Positions 21,901-26,374 of a stretch of 28,303 bases of DNA are shown piece by piece (the first letter of the stretch is position 1; the number at the start of each line of letters is the position of its first letter). This DNA comes from a virus: IMG/VR virus record IMGVR_UViG_3300006071_000074, positions 1 through 28,303 of that record; one strand, given 5' to 3'. The position numbers and the translations under genes are program-made. The notes below the pieces were generated by a model. That model saw only the letters and a program-made list of their open reading frames with translations. It was not told the DNA's origin and made no database searches.

Positions 21901-24900
21901 TTGGAACTGATACTTGGGATAATTTTGATAGTAATTATACTGACTATTTTGTTACAGCTACTGCAGATCAACTTAGATCTTTTACACTACCTTATCAATT
22001 GAATCCTGGTACTGAAATAAACGTATATCATGCTGCAAGTACTGAAGATAGAACAACCATATCTGCACTGAACTCTAATCAAATTAAATTTGAGTATAAT
22101 ATTTTAGCTACTACCGTAGTTGTAACATCAGTAGTTACAAAAACAGCTGCAGGACCTACAACTACGTACAACCCAGTAGGAAGTTACTATACTACACTTA
22201 CTGTTTCCGACGCTACTGGAATTTTAATAGGAATGGCTGTTGTTGGAACAGGTTTTACTAGCGGACAAACAGTGACGTATGTTGATTATACTAATAAAAC
22301 ATTAACTTTGAGTAAAGCTCCTGATAGTACACCAACAGGCGTATTAACATTTACATATAACTATGCTGGTAGTAATAAACTTACTTTAAATAGCGTTGAT
22401 GGAATTAATTTAGGAGATGTTGTTACTTCAGATGCTGTATCAGTATTTGCATACGATACGGTAGTTGAAAATATTGACACTAATACAAATACAATTACAT
22501 TAGGAACACCAGATTCTTCTACTACTTTAAATGCAAACAATATTAGTGGTGACGGTCACACAGTTACAATAACGTTTGACACTCAAAAATATGTTCCATT
22601 TGAATCTGGTACTACTATTATTGTAACAGGATTTATTCCAAATTCTTACAACGGCATTTATAAAGTCACCAATGCATCATTTAATTTTGTAAGTTTTACA
22701 AGTTTGTTGCAAGCACCTTCAACTACAATTGGTACTGTAAGTTTAATTTTAAATTCTGTAATCTTTAAGGATCCTGCACAAATTAATAATTATTATCCAA
22801 TTGTTAATGGCAATTCGATACAGTTTACTAAACTACTAAAAGATACAATCGATATGGTAGTAAATAACGACGGTACAGTAGTATTATTATCTTATGTTCC
22901 TGCAATTGGAGCAGAAATTGTTATCACTGGAAAAACAAGTCCTGTAAGATTAGACGATCCAAAATTTGGAACAGTGGATCAGAAAAATTCTAAGGCAAAA
23001 ATGCAAACACCGTTCCCGGTATTTTCAGTTACTGTTACTAGTCCGGGTCGTTATACTCAGTTGCCTGCAATAACATTTAGCGATTCTGATCTCAATGCTC
23101 CAAGTTATACAGCATCAGCAACACCAATAATGAAAGCTGTTGATGTATCTTATAACGGAAACAATCTCGGAACTGGCTATACTGTTGGCGACATACTAGT
23201 AGCAACTCCACAGTATGGTCCTGCTAATGTAACAATGATCAATTCTTCTATAGTTAATTCAACACTAGTTGTAGGAACTATAACTTCTGGCGAAATTTAT
23301 CCAGGAATGATTTTAACCGGATCAGGAATTGCACAATTTGATTCATTAATCAGCACAGGAATCCGTGGCGATGGAACAATCGCAACTATCACATTTGCAA
23401 CTCGTGCTAGTATACCATTTGCATTAGGCCAGTATACAGAAGTATCTGGATTTCCTAATGGATTTAACGGAAAATATATAGTTACTGATGTTACTGACCA
23501 TTCTGTTTCTTATGAAAACACCACGGTGTTATCGCAAACATTTGTAGTTGGTACAGTTTCTAGCGTTGATATAACATACATTACAGGCCTTGATCCGTCT
23601 AGTCATGGAACTGGCAATGGCAGTTTCTGGACATTAAATCGTAAATTAACTACCGCTTCGACTACTATTACTGGTTCGAGTGCTGTTATTTTACAAGTAA
23701 CAAGAACAGCCAGCTTTACAGAAATTGGACCAATTGATGAATTACAAATATTGTCTTCAACAATATATGAAGGTGGAGTTGATGAAGCCAGCCAATCATT
23801 AATGGGAGGCACTGGTCAAAATGCAACAATTACTTTAGTTTATGGTGTGGACTCTGTTGTATTAGCAAATCCAGGTAGTGGATATTTAAATAATCCAACT
23901 ATTACATTTGAACAAGGTATTGAAACCGCTACAGCAACTGCTACAATTAGACAAGTGGTTAATTCTTCTACAGCAAATACAGTTGTGACAATATCTGATA
24001 GTTATCCAGTGACTGTTGGTGATGAATTTGTTATTCGTCAAGCATCTAGTGATGGATCAGTTGCACCTGCTGATCAAGATTATGATACATCGATTACTGG
24101 CGGCGATTTAGCTTATACTACAGCAACTGGTATTTTAGCAGATGATATTATCATTGATGGTGACGGATTAGTAACACCAACATCTAGTCCTGCTCCAGAA
24201 GAAGTAATGCCAGGACAAGTAGTTGATACATTGGCTATTAAAGTATACGATCAAACATACAATGCTGGAGCAAAAGTTAAAATTGACAACTATGTTGGCG
24301 ATGGTAGCTTATTAACATTTGCATACAGTCAATTATTAAACAATCCAGGTGCGATTGTAGTAAAAGTTGATAATGTAATTAAAGTAGCGGGTGTGGATTA
24401 TAATGTTTCATTTAATCAGAACAGAATTGTTTTTGTTCAACCACCTGCAGCTAATAAAATTATTAGTATTTTTACTATTGGTATTAATGGTCAAAATATT
24501 TTAGACGGTGATTATTTTATTTGTGATGGAATTACATCAGAATTTATCACCAGAGCTAAATGGCTGGATACTGTTTCATCTGTAATTTATTTAAATGGTG
24601 TATTAGTAAATCCTATATTGTTTAAAACAGACAATACATACTCGTTAGGCGGTATGATTGGTTTGCGTTTTAGTGTAACTCCTGCAGCAGGATCTGTAAT
24701 AAACTATATTATCGTAGCAAGTGCTATTCAAACGGTTGCAGTTACGCAAACTGAGTTATTACCGTTGTATGCAATACCTCAGAATACATTTAAATTAGAT
24801 AATCCTGTTGGTGTTGGTTTACCTGCAGAATCAAATATGATTGTAATAGTTGACAATACTGTATTGGAAGCTCCTGCTAATAGTTATTTTACAATAACAT

Positions 24901-26369
24901 CTGATACGCTTGCTTATACTATTTCAGCTGACCAGTTTACTTTAAATGCTGTTCAGTATTCAGATGTTAGGGTGTATATTGATAAAAAGTTAATAGCTTT
25001 GAATAAAGAATATGTTGTTGACCTAACTGGCCTTACAGTGACGTTGCGTAAAAAAATACGTGATAAGAATATAGGAAAACAATTAGTTGTTAGTATTAGA
25101 ACCAATGCAGAGTATTCTTATGATTCTACAACTGGAGATTTAACATTAAATAATTCTTATGATAGCAGTCATAAAATTCAAGTATTAACATCTTATAATC
25201 ATGATATATTAGATCTTGAAAGAACTACAGTTAATATTTCTTCATTAGTATCTTCGATACCAGGATCTGTTGATTATTATCGTTATCAAGATGCAACACG
25301 TGGAATTATCAATTTAAATCATACTGTACCTGACGAAGAATATGCTTGGATTATTCAAAACGGACGTTTGTTAACTCCGTTAATTGATTATCAGATGCTA
25401 TCAAATCACCAAAGTGTGCAATTAACAGTTCCACCTGCCCCAACTGATAAGATTTCAGTGTTATTGTTTAACAACAATGTACCACAACCTGGAATTTCAT
25501 ACATGCAGTTTAAAGACATGTTGAACAGAACTGTTTATAAGAGACTGGCACTCAACCGACATACACTATTGGCACAAGAGCTAAATTGGTATGACACACA
25601 AATTGTAGTTAAAGATGGAACAGTTTTAACAACACCAAACCCTTCAACTAACAAACCAGGTGTGATAGAAATTGCCGGTGAACGTATCGAATATTTTAAG
25701 AAAGATCTTAATATATTAAGTCAGTTACGTAGGGGAACTTTAGGAACTGGTGTTAGATCTTATAGTAATGTAGGAACAAGTGTACAAGATATTGGTACAG
25801 ATTCTACTATCCCGTACAGTGATATTACCGATGTGAGGCCAATTATTTCAGATGGAGTAACTACAACATTCAATCTAGACCTTGGATTTACATTAGATCC
25901 TACTTTTACAGACTATAATTCATTATTTGAAGTATTTGTAGGCGGACAGGATGACTTAAGAAGATTGAAAAAATATGATTATGTTCATTACAATCCTACT
26001 TTAGCTCCTTACAGTCCAACAATTCCTATCTCTGATACAGATCCAGTTGGTACAATTAAAGACGGCGATGAAAAGTTTGCTAAAGAATTTGTTGTTTCTA
26101 ATGTAACTACAGCAGGATCAGTAATAACATTGGCAAACGTAGTTACACAAGGTACTCAAATTACGATAATTAGAAAGAGCGGCCAGTCGTGGGACGGCGA
26201 CCATTCTGCTAATCCTGTTAATATATTGAATGATGTAAGTAATATTGCATCTTTCCTTAAGGCCACTCCGGGTATATGGTATACTGGATTTAACAACAAC
26301 AGAAAACTAACTATAGATAGTTCTAAAGTAACATTCGACAGCGGTAATGTAACATTAGACAAAGGATAA
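9987..26369 (+). CDS. Giant modular baseplate/virion structural protein (5460 aa), gp7 position
   Basis: A single uninterrupted frame of 5460 codons with CGGAG before its ATG, overlapping gp6 by 8 nt. It occupies the place of gp7 in T4 but I cannot prove gp7 homology. Core-like segments that recall large cyanophage-type structural proteins: PKYFQTPANKKFLQATIDQL (19-38), NYYWLPYGPEV (139-149), FYQGMVREKGTQNVLNKLF with FYEEWALRVGQYGANRAFED (about 1835-1885), SRVKKAFLYNKNLGTLVSYL to NRTLILNQI (about 2995-3320), DYGGVQVNGLGFNS (3950-3963), PEEVMPGQVVDTLAIKVYD (4737-4755), and LRRGTLGT near 5250. Between these lie modules: four CBM-like units, a seven-bladed propeller (2141-2990), GSGY-type repeats, two pairs of duplicated beta domains, and many short VYxNGxxL-type beta units. 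No signal peptide, transmembrane helix or catalytic motif was seen. Estimated mass is about 0.6 MDa. Likely a peripheral baseplate or host-contact protein. Confidence 0.72.
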   Translation: MANANNPTGITSPSLNLLPKYFQTPANKKFLQATIDQLFQPGSVTKTSGFIGRENAKAAIGTDNYISAADTTRQNYQLEPGITIRDSLGNVKFFKDYIDYINQIGVFGGNTKSHQRLNSQEFYSWDPHIDWDKFVNFQNYYWLPYGPEVIKIYGQQEKISSTISVELQNEGANNQYVFTPDGFTPDPILKIYKGHTYTFVINSPGNPFSIKLSRSIGSIDRYINRNIDNYAVTDGTITFTVPLDAPSILYYQSETDINLGGSIEVFSIDENSFIDVEKDFLGKQTYKLTDGTAISNGMKVSFGGNVTPASYGKGEYYVDGVGTAIRLVPTSVLEIITPYTIEQTSAFDSTPFESEPFSDATGYASVQDYITINRTSRDHNPWSRYNRWFHQDVIKASCAYNNIAPELDQKARATRPIIEFVSDLKLFNFGTQAITDVDLIDNFTVDVFSTIEGSSGYNIDGVDLVQGHRILVTADIDPLVVNKVYEVTFVDLRHLNSGSKQIHLVEAETPTVGQTAIIKSGKTYYSQMFWFNGTTWVEAQQKTNTNQAPLFDIVDNNGISYGDTSVYNGSTFKGTQLFSYKVGNSINDSVLGFPLSYQNVANIGDIVFNFNLATDSFQYKQTTNLITQKIDVGFLVGQDYAGRPMYQNGWQICNTKTVQAAVRIYKNSKITNNFNLDIFDDITNLSDLVVRIYVNGQRLNSTEWKLVDTTLYKKIVLNTAISLTDVLTIKAFAAQPINSNGYYEIPINLQNNPLNDSMADFTLGEVTDHVNTIVDNIDFIGAFPGESDLRDLGNITQYGTRFVQHSGPLSLSLYHITSENTNVIKAIETARDDYNNFKRNFLSIASNLGIDADPVTMVDLILQKINANKPNTAPYYFTDMVPYGAKLVTDLPVVDGRIKKYPLTTVFNLDTMSNKAVGVYLNQVQLVYGTDYTFDSQGFIDIIHSLVTGDTITTYEYESTDGCFIPSTPTKLGMWPKYEPKKYLDTTLLTPVNIIQGHDGSLVLAYNDYRDDIILELEKRIFNNIKVQYDPTIFDINDIIPSYNRTNDYSRVEFEQVLAPNFYKWTGLIGSDFTKPLSYDIGNPFTYNYKRSTGPTGGKIPGYWRGIYKYLLDTDRPNICPWEMLGFSIMPSWWISVYGPSPYTKDNLVMWQDISEGIIREPGKPLVYQTKYAKPFLMNCIPVDESGNLLNPTITGLANGPITPSVDGDYVFGDVAPVENAWRRSSYYPFSVIAASLLLTPAKTFGTLLDRSRIVRNLAGQLIYKDTGLRLRPMDIILPSIYSSENRVQTSGIINYVIDLILNYIFSNNLASYNSYETDLALMTAQLSYRVGAFTNQDQFNLLLESKTPMSTGNVFIPKEDYSIFLNTSSPVKKLTYSGVMITKLQTGYQVRGYSRTQPYFYYYDFQQSGSAINVGGISQTYSVWTPGQQYIVGSIVEYNNKYYRTVVANTESTFDTQYFQVLPGLPAVGGVDVIFRKIWDRSTLITVPYGTEFSSAQEVVDFLLGYGEYLKNQGFVFDDYNSNLESVLNWETSAKEFLFWSTQNWSTGQEKWSDWKPNQAISYGTILRYNGNYYSAITNIPPSAEFNADDFNKLDGLSAAGASVISLSPSAAAVTFTTTLTVVDDISNKFNNYEIFKVDGTSISPKQMDSYREGNTITYAPRTTDGIYSASFYLIQNEHVVTIKNTDIFNDVIYNPPSGYRRERIKVSGYVTTNWYGGLDIPGFIFDAASVDSWQPWQDYNMGDIILHQGHYYSANKFLAGSDTFVSSDWSVMSKTPSPVIMPNWTNLATQFTDFYSLEVDNFDSQQQKMAQHLIGYQKRQYLENIIQDDVSEFKFYQGMVREKGTQNVLNKLFNVLSSDNAESLMFYEEWALRVGQYGANRAFEDVEFVLDEGNFNSNPQAVALVQHYDSSINDFVIQQAAQDVYLKPAGYNSNPFPVFDDTNPYKPLLRSAGYVNPADVLLSLGTIDELTTQDITKFNNGDCVWVAFEGNSWNVYRYTDMNITVENAIYNPTLKQITISTKYLSGITAGMYIGISQVSQFSGFYKVESVNLNSFVISKTVNGWINPFVEQDRMVVFAMISQRTTSINNLDSVIKKDLLPGEIVWTDDAGSKSWGTWKYNPVYSEFLVNNSFPSDETNFGLRVSVNKKGDMLAVGDNRGNVVTYYRAQSNLSWAEKQLISAPTVSSISDNTPVSAIAFSPDGTWLAVGSKSAGSVSSSYKGEYNSSLDYGSNSIVKLGDSLYRTLTAIQHEYIVTDFSATTTSLGSGAIFDVVVVPTATRVIGDATVPTAGYYNVVIKYGGIGYAPGNKIKISGTQLGGISPDDDLTITIPTDGVTTTSSIKLNAAITISGSPSTLNNGILLAKTTPGVSGSVISGAGATLRIITPPYGYRIAPNSGALGGTRYSIGDTITVLGSQLGGVNVVNDFILTVSSVDQNGAISNFTVNGQPSWQQISYIPSEINRYGQLIESGYFSIGNTYEISVLGTTDWNYIANTTGVTYNVGDTFVARQSGKVLATDLQSGSTYVIIFQGTSNFLLAGASSNAIGTAFIADAPITGTGFVFNGTGVAIEQIKAYDSTTVGQGIVTLYKKNNDNFYSIVDTIISEDPVDNENFGATLVFGQDSLYVGALGGSSYDGLTNNVGRVYKLSYGVQKSVSATYNPVGSSGVTLVVSSTNPIPLYNVSPGMLVTGTGFISGQYVLQILSTTTLILSAPPTGTPDGTITFKTIDWGYNSFLAGTTVGDNFGRNIQVSADNSIIAISTEDGNGNGIVQIFKNGITLQPISGTDVSFGTSLSVSDDGVYIVVGDGTQNGTVNVYKFNGAEYGPTPYQTLVDHYSEIQGHFGNKVAFMNGGKTIAVYSQSGNASITTTFDSYAKTLENNQDNPYLSDTTSQATTPSTYDKNSTLFVQTQIGSGRVDIYDMYGDKWVFSESLQSADTSSDGYGIGFSAGDNTVVVGAPYATDQTHIQSGQVYSYVKPSDKYSWTLDKTSSLIPIVSRVKKAFLYNKNLGTLVSYLDTIDPLQGKIAGVADEEIKYKSFYDPAVYSDNPGSVNVNADNSSYWSKNQIGQLWWNLSTAKFVESYFDDVNYRNNSWNKLAPGASIDIYEWVESKLLPAQWDAQADTPAGLALGISGTSLYGNNVYSVRQQYNNLTKAFVKTYYFWVKNKSVVPHVPGRNITALDVASLIANPRGQSYSYLSLLGPDSFSLTNTRQYLKDKDVVLAVEYWLTNKTDQNIHSQWKLISNDPIVDLPLTLEQKWFDSLCGVDSAGRGVPDLTQPPKLRYGVENRPRQSMFVNRIEALKEFVERTNRTLILNQISENYNISALESYDTPPTVISGLYDNTLDTDAELPYLNITSFRKAILNPVITNGTITSIDITFAGSGYLIAPTVTIDSPGKNAVLKTTINSLGQITNVSVVSGGFGYDISNTTLTVRTYCVLVKSDSVANNNWSIYAYDTTSKIWSRILTQAYDVRNYWNYVDWYATGYSQYSAPDHAVDTFVGLNTLQSKIGELVKVRTVNAGGWLLLEKYANSTSVDWTQSYNIVGIQNGTIQLSTKLYNFESTNIGYDSDIFDGGSFDVVASTELRIILNTIKENIFIGNLKQNYLDLFIAAIHYAHSEQVYIDWAFKTSFVRATHNVGKLDQPVNYPVDNIANFEDYVSEVKPYRTKLREYISNYTGLEVGQSAITDFDLQPVYSNNKVVPVDTIFDGTGVSSNNSVIQTYPWKFWNDNLGFVVTDLVIISGGSNYITPPQVIITSESGSGATAQAFIVNGAVSRIVLTNPGTGYLSTPTVTISGGLGPIGISARVIAVIGKGVVRGSLIGIKFDRTDYTYYNTVLQKTQTFTGSGSRLQWALTWAPDTRIGQNTVTINGIPALRENYKLSVIKAKYNGYTHYTGVITFLTPPSNQSIIVVTYKINQSLLNAVDRIQYYYNPTSGQLGKDLTQLLTGTDYGGVQVNGLGFNSIHGWDSNPFGTDTWDNFDSNYTDYFVTATADQLRSFTLPYQLNPGTEINVYHAASTEDRTTISALNSNQIKFEYNILATTVVVTSVVTKTAAGPTTTYNPVGSYYTTLTVSDATGILIGMAVVGTGFTSGQTVTYVDYTNKTLTLSKAPDSTPTGVLTFTYNYAGSNKLTLNSVDGINLGDVVTSDAVSVFAYDTVVENIDTNTNTITLGTPDSSTTLNANNISGDGHTVTITFDTQKYVPFESGTTIIVTGFIPNSYNGIYKVTNASFNFVSFTSLLQAPSTTIGTVSLILNSVIFKDPAQINNYYPIVNGNSIQFTKLLKDTIDMVVNNDGTVVLLSYVPAIGAEIVITGKTSPVRLDDPKFGTVDQKNSKAKMQTPFPVFSVTVTSPGRYTQLPAITFSDSDLNAPSYTASATPIMKAVDVSYNGNNLGTGYTVGDILVATPQYGPANVTMINSSIVNSTLVVGTITSGEIYPGMILTGSGIAQFDSLISTGIRGDGTIATITFATRASIPFALGQYTEVSGFPNGFNGKYIVTDVTDHSVSYENTTVLSQTFVVGTVSSVDITYITGLDPSSHGTGNGSFWTLNRKLTTASTTITGSSAVILQVTRTASFTEIGPIDELQILSSTIYEGGVDEASQSLMGGTGQNATITLVYGVDSVVLANPGSGYLNNPTITFEQGIETATATATIRQVVNSSTANTVVTISDSYPVTVGDEFVIRQASSDGSVAPADQDYDTSITGGDLAYTTATGILADDIIIDGDGLVTPTSSPAPEEVMPGQVVDTLAIKVYDQTYNAGAKVKIDNYVGDGSLLTFAYSQLLNNPGAIVVKVDNVIKVAGVDYNVSFNQNRIVFVQPPAANKIISIFTIGINGQNILDGDYFICDGITSEFITRAKWLDTVSSVIYLNGVLVNPILFKTDNTYSLGGMIGLRFSVTPAAGSVINYIIVASAIQTVAVTQTELLPLYAIPQNTFKLDNPVGVGLPAESNMIVIVDNTVLEAPANSYFTITSDTLAYTISADQFTLNAVQYSDVRVYIDKKLIALNKEYVVDLTGLTVTLRKKIRDKNIGKQLVVSIRTNAEYSYDSTTGDLTLNNSYDSSHKIQVLTSYNHDILDLERTTVNISSLVSSIPGSVDYYRYQDATRGIINLNHTVPDEEYAWIIQNGRLLTPLIDYQMLSNHQSVQLTVPPAPTDKISVLLFNNNVPQPGISYMQFKDMLNRTVYKRLALNRHTLLAQELNWYDTQIVVKDGTVLTTPNPSTNKPGVIEIAGERIEYFKKDLNILSQLRRGTLGTGVRSYSNVGTSVQDIGTDSTIPYSDITDVRPIISDGVTTTFNLDLGFTLDPTFTDYNSLFEVFVGGQDDLRRLKKYDYVHYNPTLAPYSPTIPISDTDPVGTIKDGDEKFAKEFVVSNVTTAGSVITLANVVTQGTQITIIRKSGQSWDGDHSANPVNILNDVSNIASFLKATPGIWYTGFNNNRKLTIDSSKVTFDSGNVTLDKG
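14259..15314 (+). repeat. Three carbohydrate-binding-module-like units in the giant protein
   Basis: Three diverged units share W-x-Y/I-x-G-x-I-x-x-x-x-x-Y-Y-x-A/T: WTPGQQYIVGSIVEYNNKYY (from residue 1425), WKPNQAISYGTILRYNGNYY (about 1556) and WQPWQDYNMGDIILHQGHYY (from 1735). The pattern W..Y..Gd.V.y.g..Y.a is that of the CBM5/12 chitin-binding fold common in phage tail proteins. A fourth copy, YKGEYNSSLDYGSNSIVKLG (from 2221, nt 16647), lies inside the propeller insertion. They probably bind surface glycans, but ligand and even binding are inferred from the fold pattern only. Confidence 0.55.
16635..17729 (+). other. Module string inserted within propeller blade 2
   Basis: Blade 2 begins FSPDGTWLAVGSKSAG (to about 2216), and the strand that should close it, GIVTLYKKNNDNFYSI, appears only at about 2585. 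The roughly 365 residues between hold, in order, a CBM-like unit, two copies of a GYxxGDxIxxxGxxLGG unit (GYAPGNKIKISGTQLGG at 2305; YSIGDTITVLGSQLGG at 2406), and two copies of a GxTYxIxxxGTTxF/W unit (GNTYEISVLGTTDWNYIA at about 2477; GSTYVIIFQGTSNFLLAG at about 2526). Both latter types are, from memory, common repeats in cyanophage-type structural proteins. Confidence 0.6.
17961..18167 (+). repeat. Duplicated beta-domain A, copy 1
   Basis: Residues 2659-2727 of the giant protein: TYNPVGSSGVTLVV, then VSPGMLVTGTGFISGQYV and LILSAPPTGTPDGTITF. It matches a second copy at 22164-22358, about 1400 residues downstream. This copy is placed directly after propeller blade 3 (GRVYKLSY) and before blade 4. 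Diverged at nucleotide level, so an old duplication or independent acquisition of the same module. Confidence 0.75.
20118..20292 (+). repeat. GSGY-type beta repeat (two units)
   Basis: Residues about 3378-3435 of the giant protein contain AGSGYLIAPTVTIDSPG followed by ITNVSVVSGGFGYDISNTTL. The pattern V-x-N/S-x-G-x-G-Y-x-x-x-P-x-V-x-I recurs elsewhere in this gene (21199-21420, 23022-23210, 23857-23962). Function unknown; such short units are frequent in phage fibre and baseplate appendage proteins. Confidence 0.6.
21199..21420 (+). repeat. GSGY-type beta repeat (two units)
   Basis: Residues about 3738-3811 hold LVIISGGSNYITPPQVIITS and IVLTNPGTGYLSTPTVTISG, two units of about 40 residues joined by a Gly/Ala-rich strand (SGSGATAQAFIVNGAVS). 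The second unit is close to VVLANPGSGYLNNPTITFEQ at 23857-23916, which suggests the same module was used repeatedly. Confidence 0.65.
22164..22358 (+). repeat. Duplicated beta-domain A, copy 2
   Basis: Residues 4060-4124 of the giant protein: TYNPVGSYYTTLTV, IGMAVVGTGFTSGQTV, LTLSKAPDSTPTGVLTF. It corresponds to copy 1 at 17961-18167 through TYNPVGS, the GMxVxGTGFxSGQ core and the L-x-L-S-x-A/P-P-x-x-T-P-x-G-x-x-T-F ending, with a 5-residue gap in the middle. Confidence 0.75.
22548..22748 (+). repeat. Duplicated beta-domain B, copy 1
   Basis: Residues 4188-4254 of the giant protein: GDGHTVTITFDTQKYVPFES, VTGFIPNSYNGIYKVTNAS, TTIGTVSLI. It pairs with the copy at 23364-23567 through the frame GDG-x-x-x-T-I-T-F-x-T-x-x-x-x-P-F, V-x-G-F-x-N-x-x-N-G-x-Y-x-V-T and G-T-V-S. 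Function unknown; about 67 residues, predicted all-beta. Confidence 0.75.
23364..23567 (+). repeat. Duplicated beta-domain B, copy 2
   Basis: Residues 4460-4527 of the giant protein: RGDGTIATITFATRASIPFA, VSGFPNGFNGKYIVTDVT, FVVGTVSSV. See copy 1 at 22548-22748. The stretch between the copies (about 205 residues) contains a GSGY-type unit and a GTGYTVGDILVATP unit. Confidence 0.75.
25661..25800 (+). other. LRRGTLGT-type fibre/attachment motif near the C-terminus of the giant protein
   Basis: Residues about 5225-5271: GVIEIAGERIEYFKKDLNIL then SQLRRGTLGTGV and VQDIG. The pattern I-x-I-x-G-E-x-I-x-Y-x-x-K-x-x-x-x-L-x-x-x-x-R-G-x-x-G-T is widely seen in phage tail and fibre-attachment proteins. 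It marks the C-terminal region as fibre-like. The last residues, LTIDSSKVTFDSGNVTLDKG, are a short strand repeat. Confidence 0.6.
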
Positions 26370-26374
26370 AAAAA

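Larger units (their letters stand above)
21942..24040 (+). other. Putative insertion between two conserved motifs of the giant protein
   Basis: The motif DYGGVQVNGLGFNSIHGWDS (3950-3969) with NPFGTDTWDNFD, and the motif ADQDYDTSITGGDLAYTTAT to PEEVMPGQVVDTLAIKVYD (about 4696-4755), are, as I recall them, neighbours in related phage structural proteins. Here about 700 residues separate them, filled with domain A copy 2, domain B copies 1 and 2, and GSGY-type units. I infer an insertion; boundaries are approximate and the comparison is from memory. Confidence 0.45.

Noticed and set aside
9987-26369. Giant frame as an assembly artefact fusing several genes
   Set aside because: There is no internal stop, frame change or intergenic-like gap, and codon style is uniform throughout. 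Propeller blades before and after insertions fit one chain. It cannot be fully excluded without reads.
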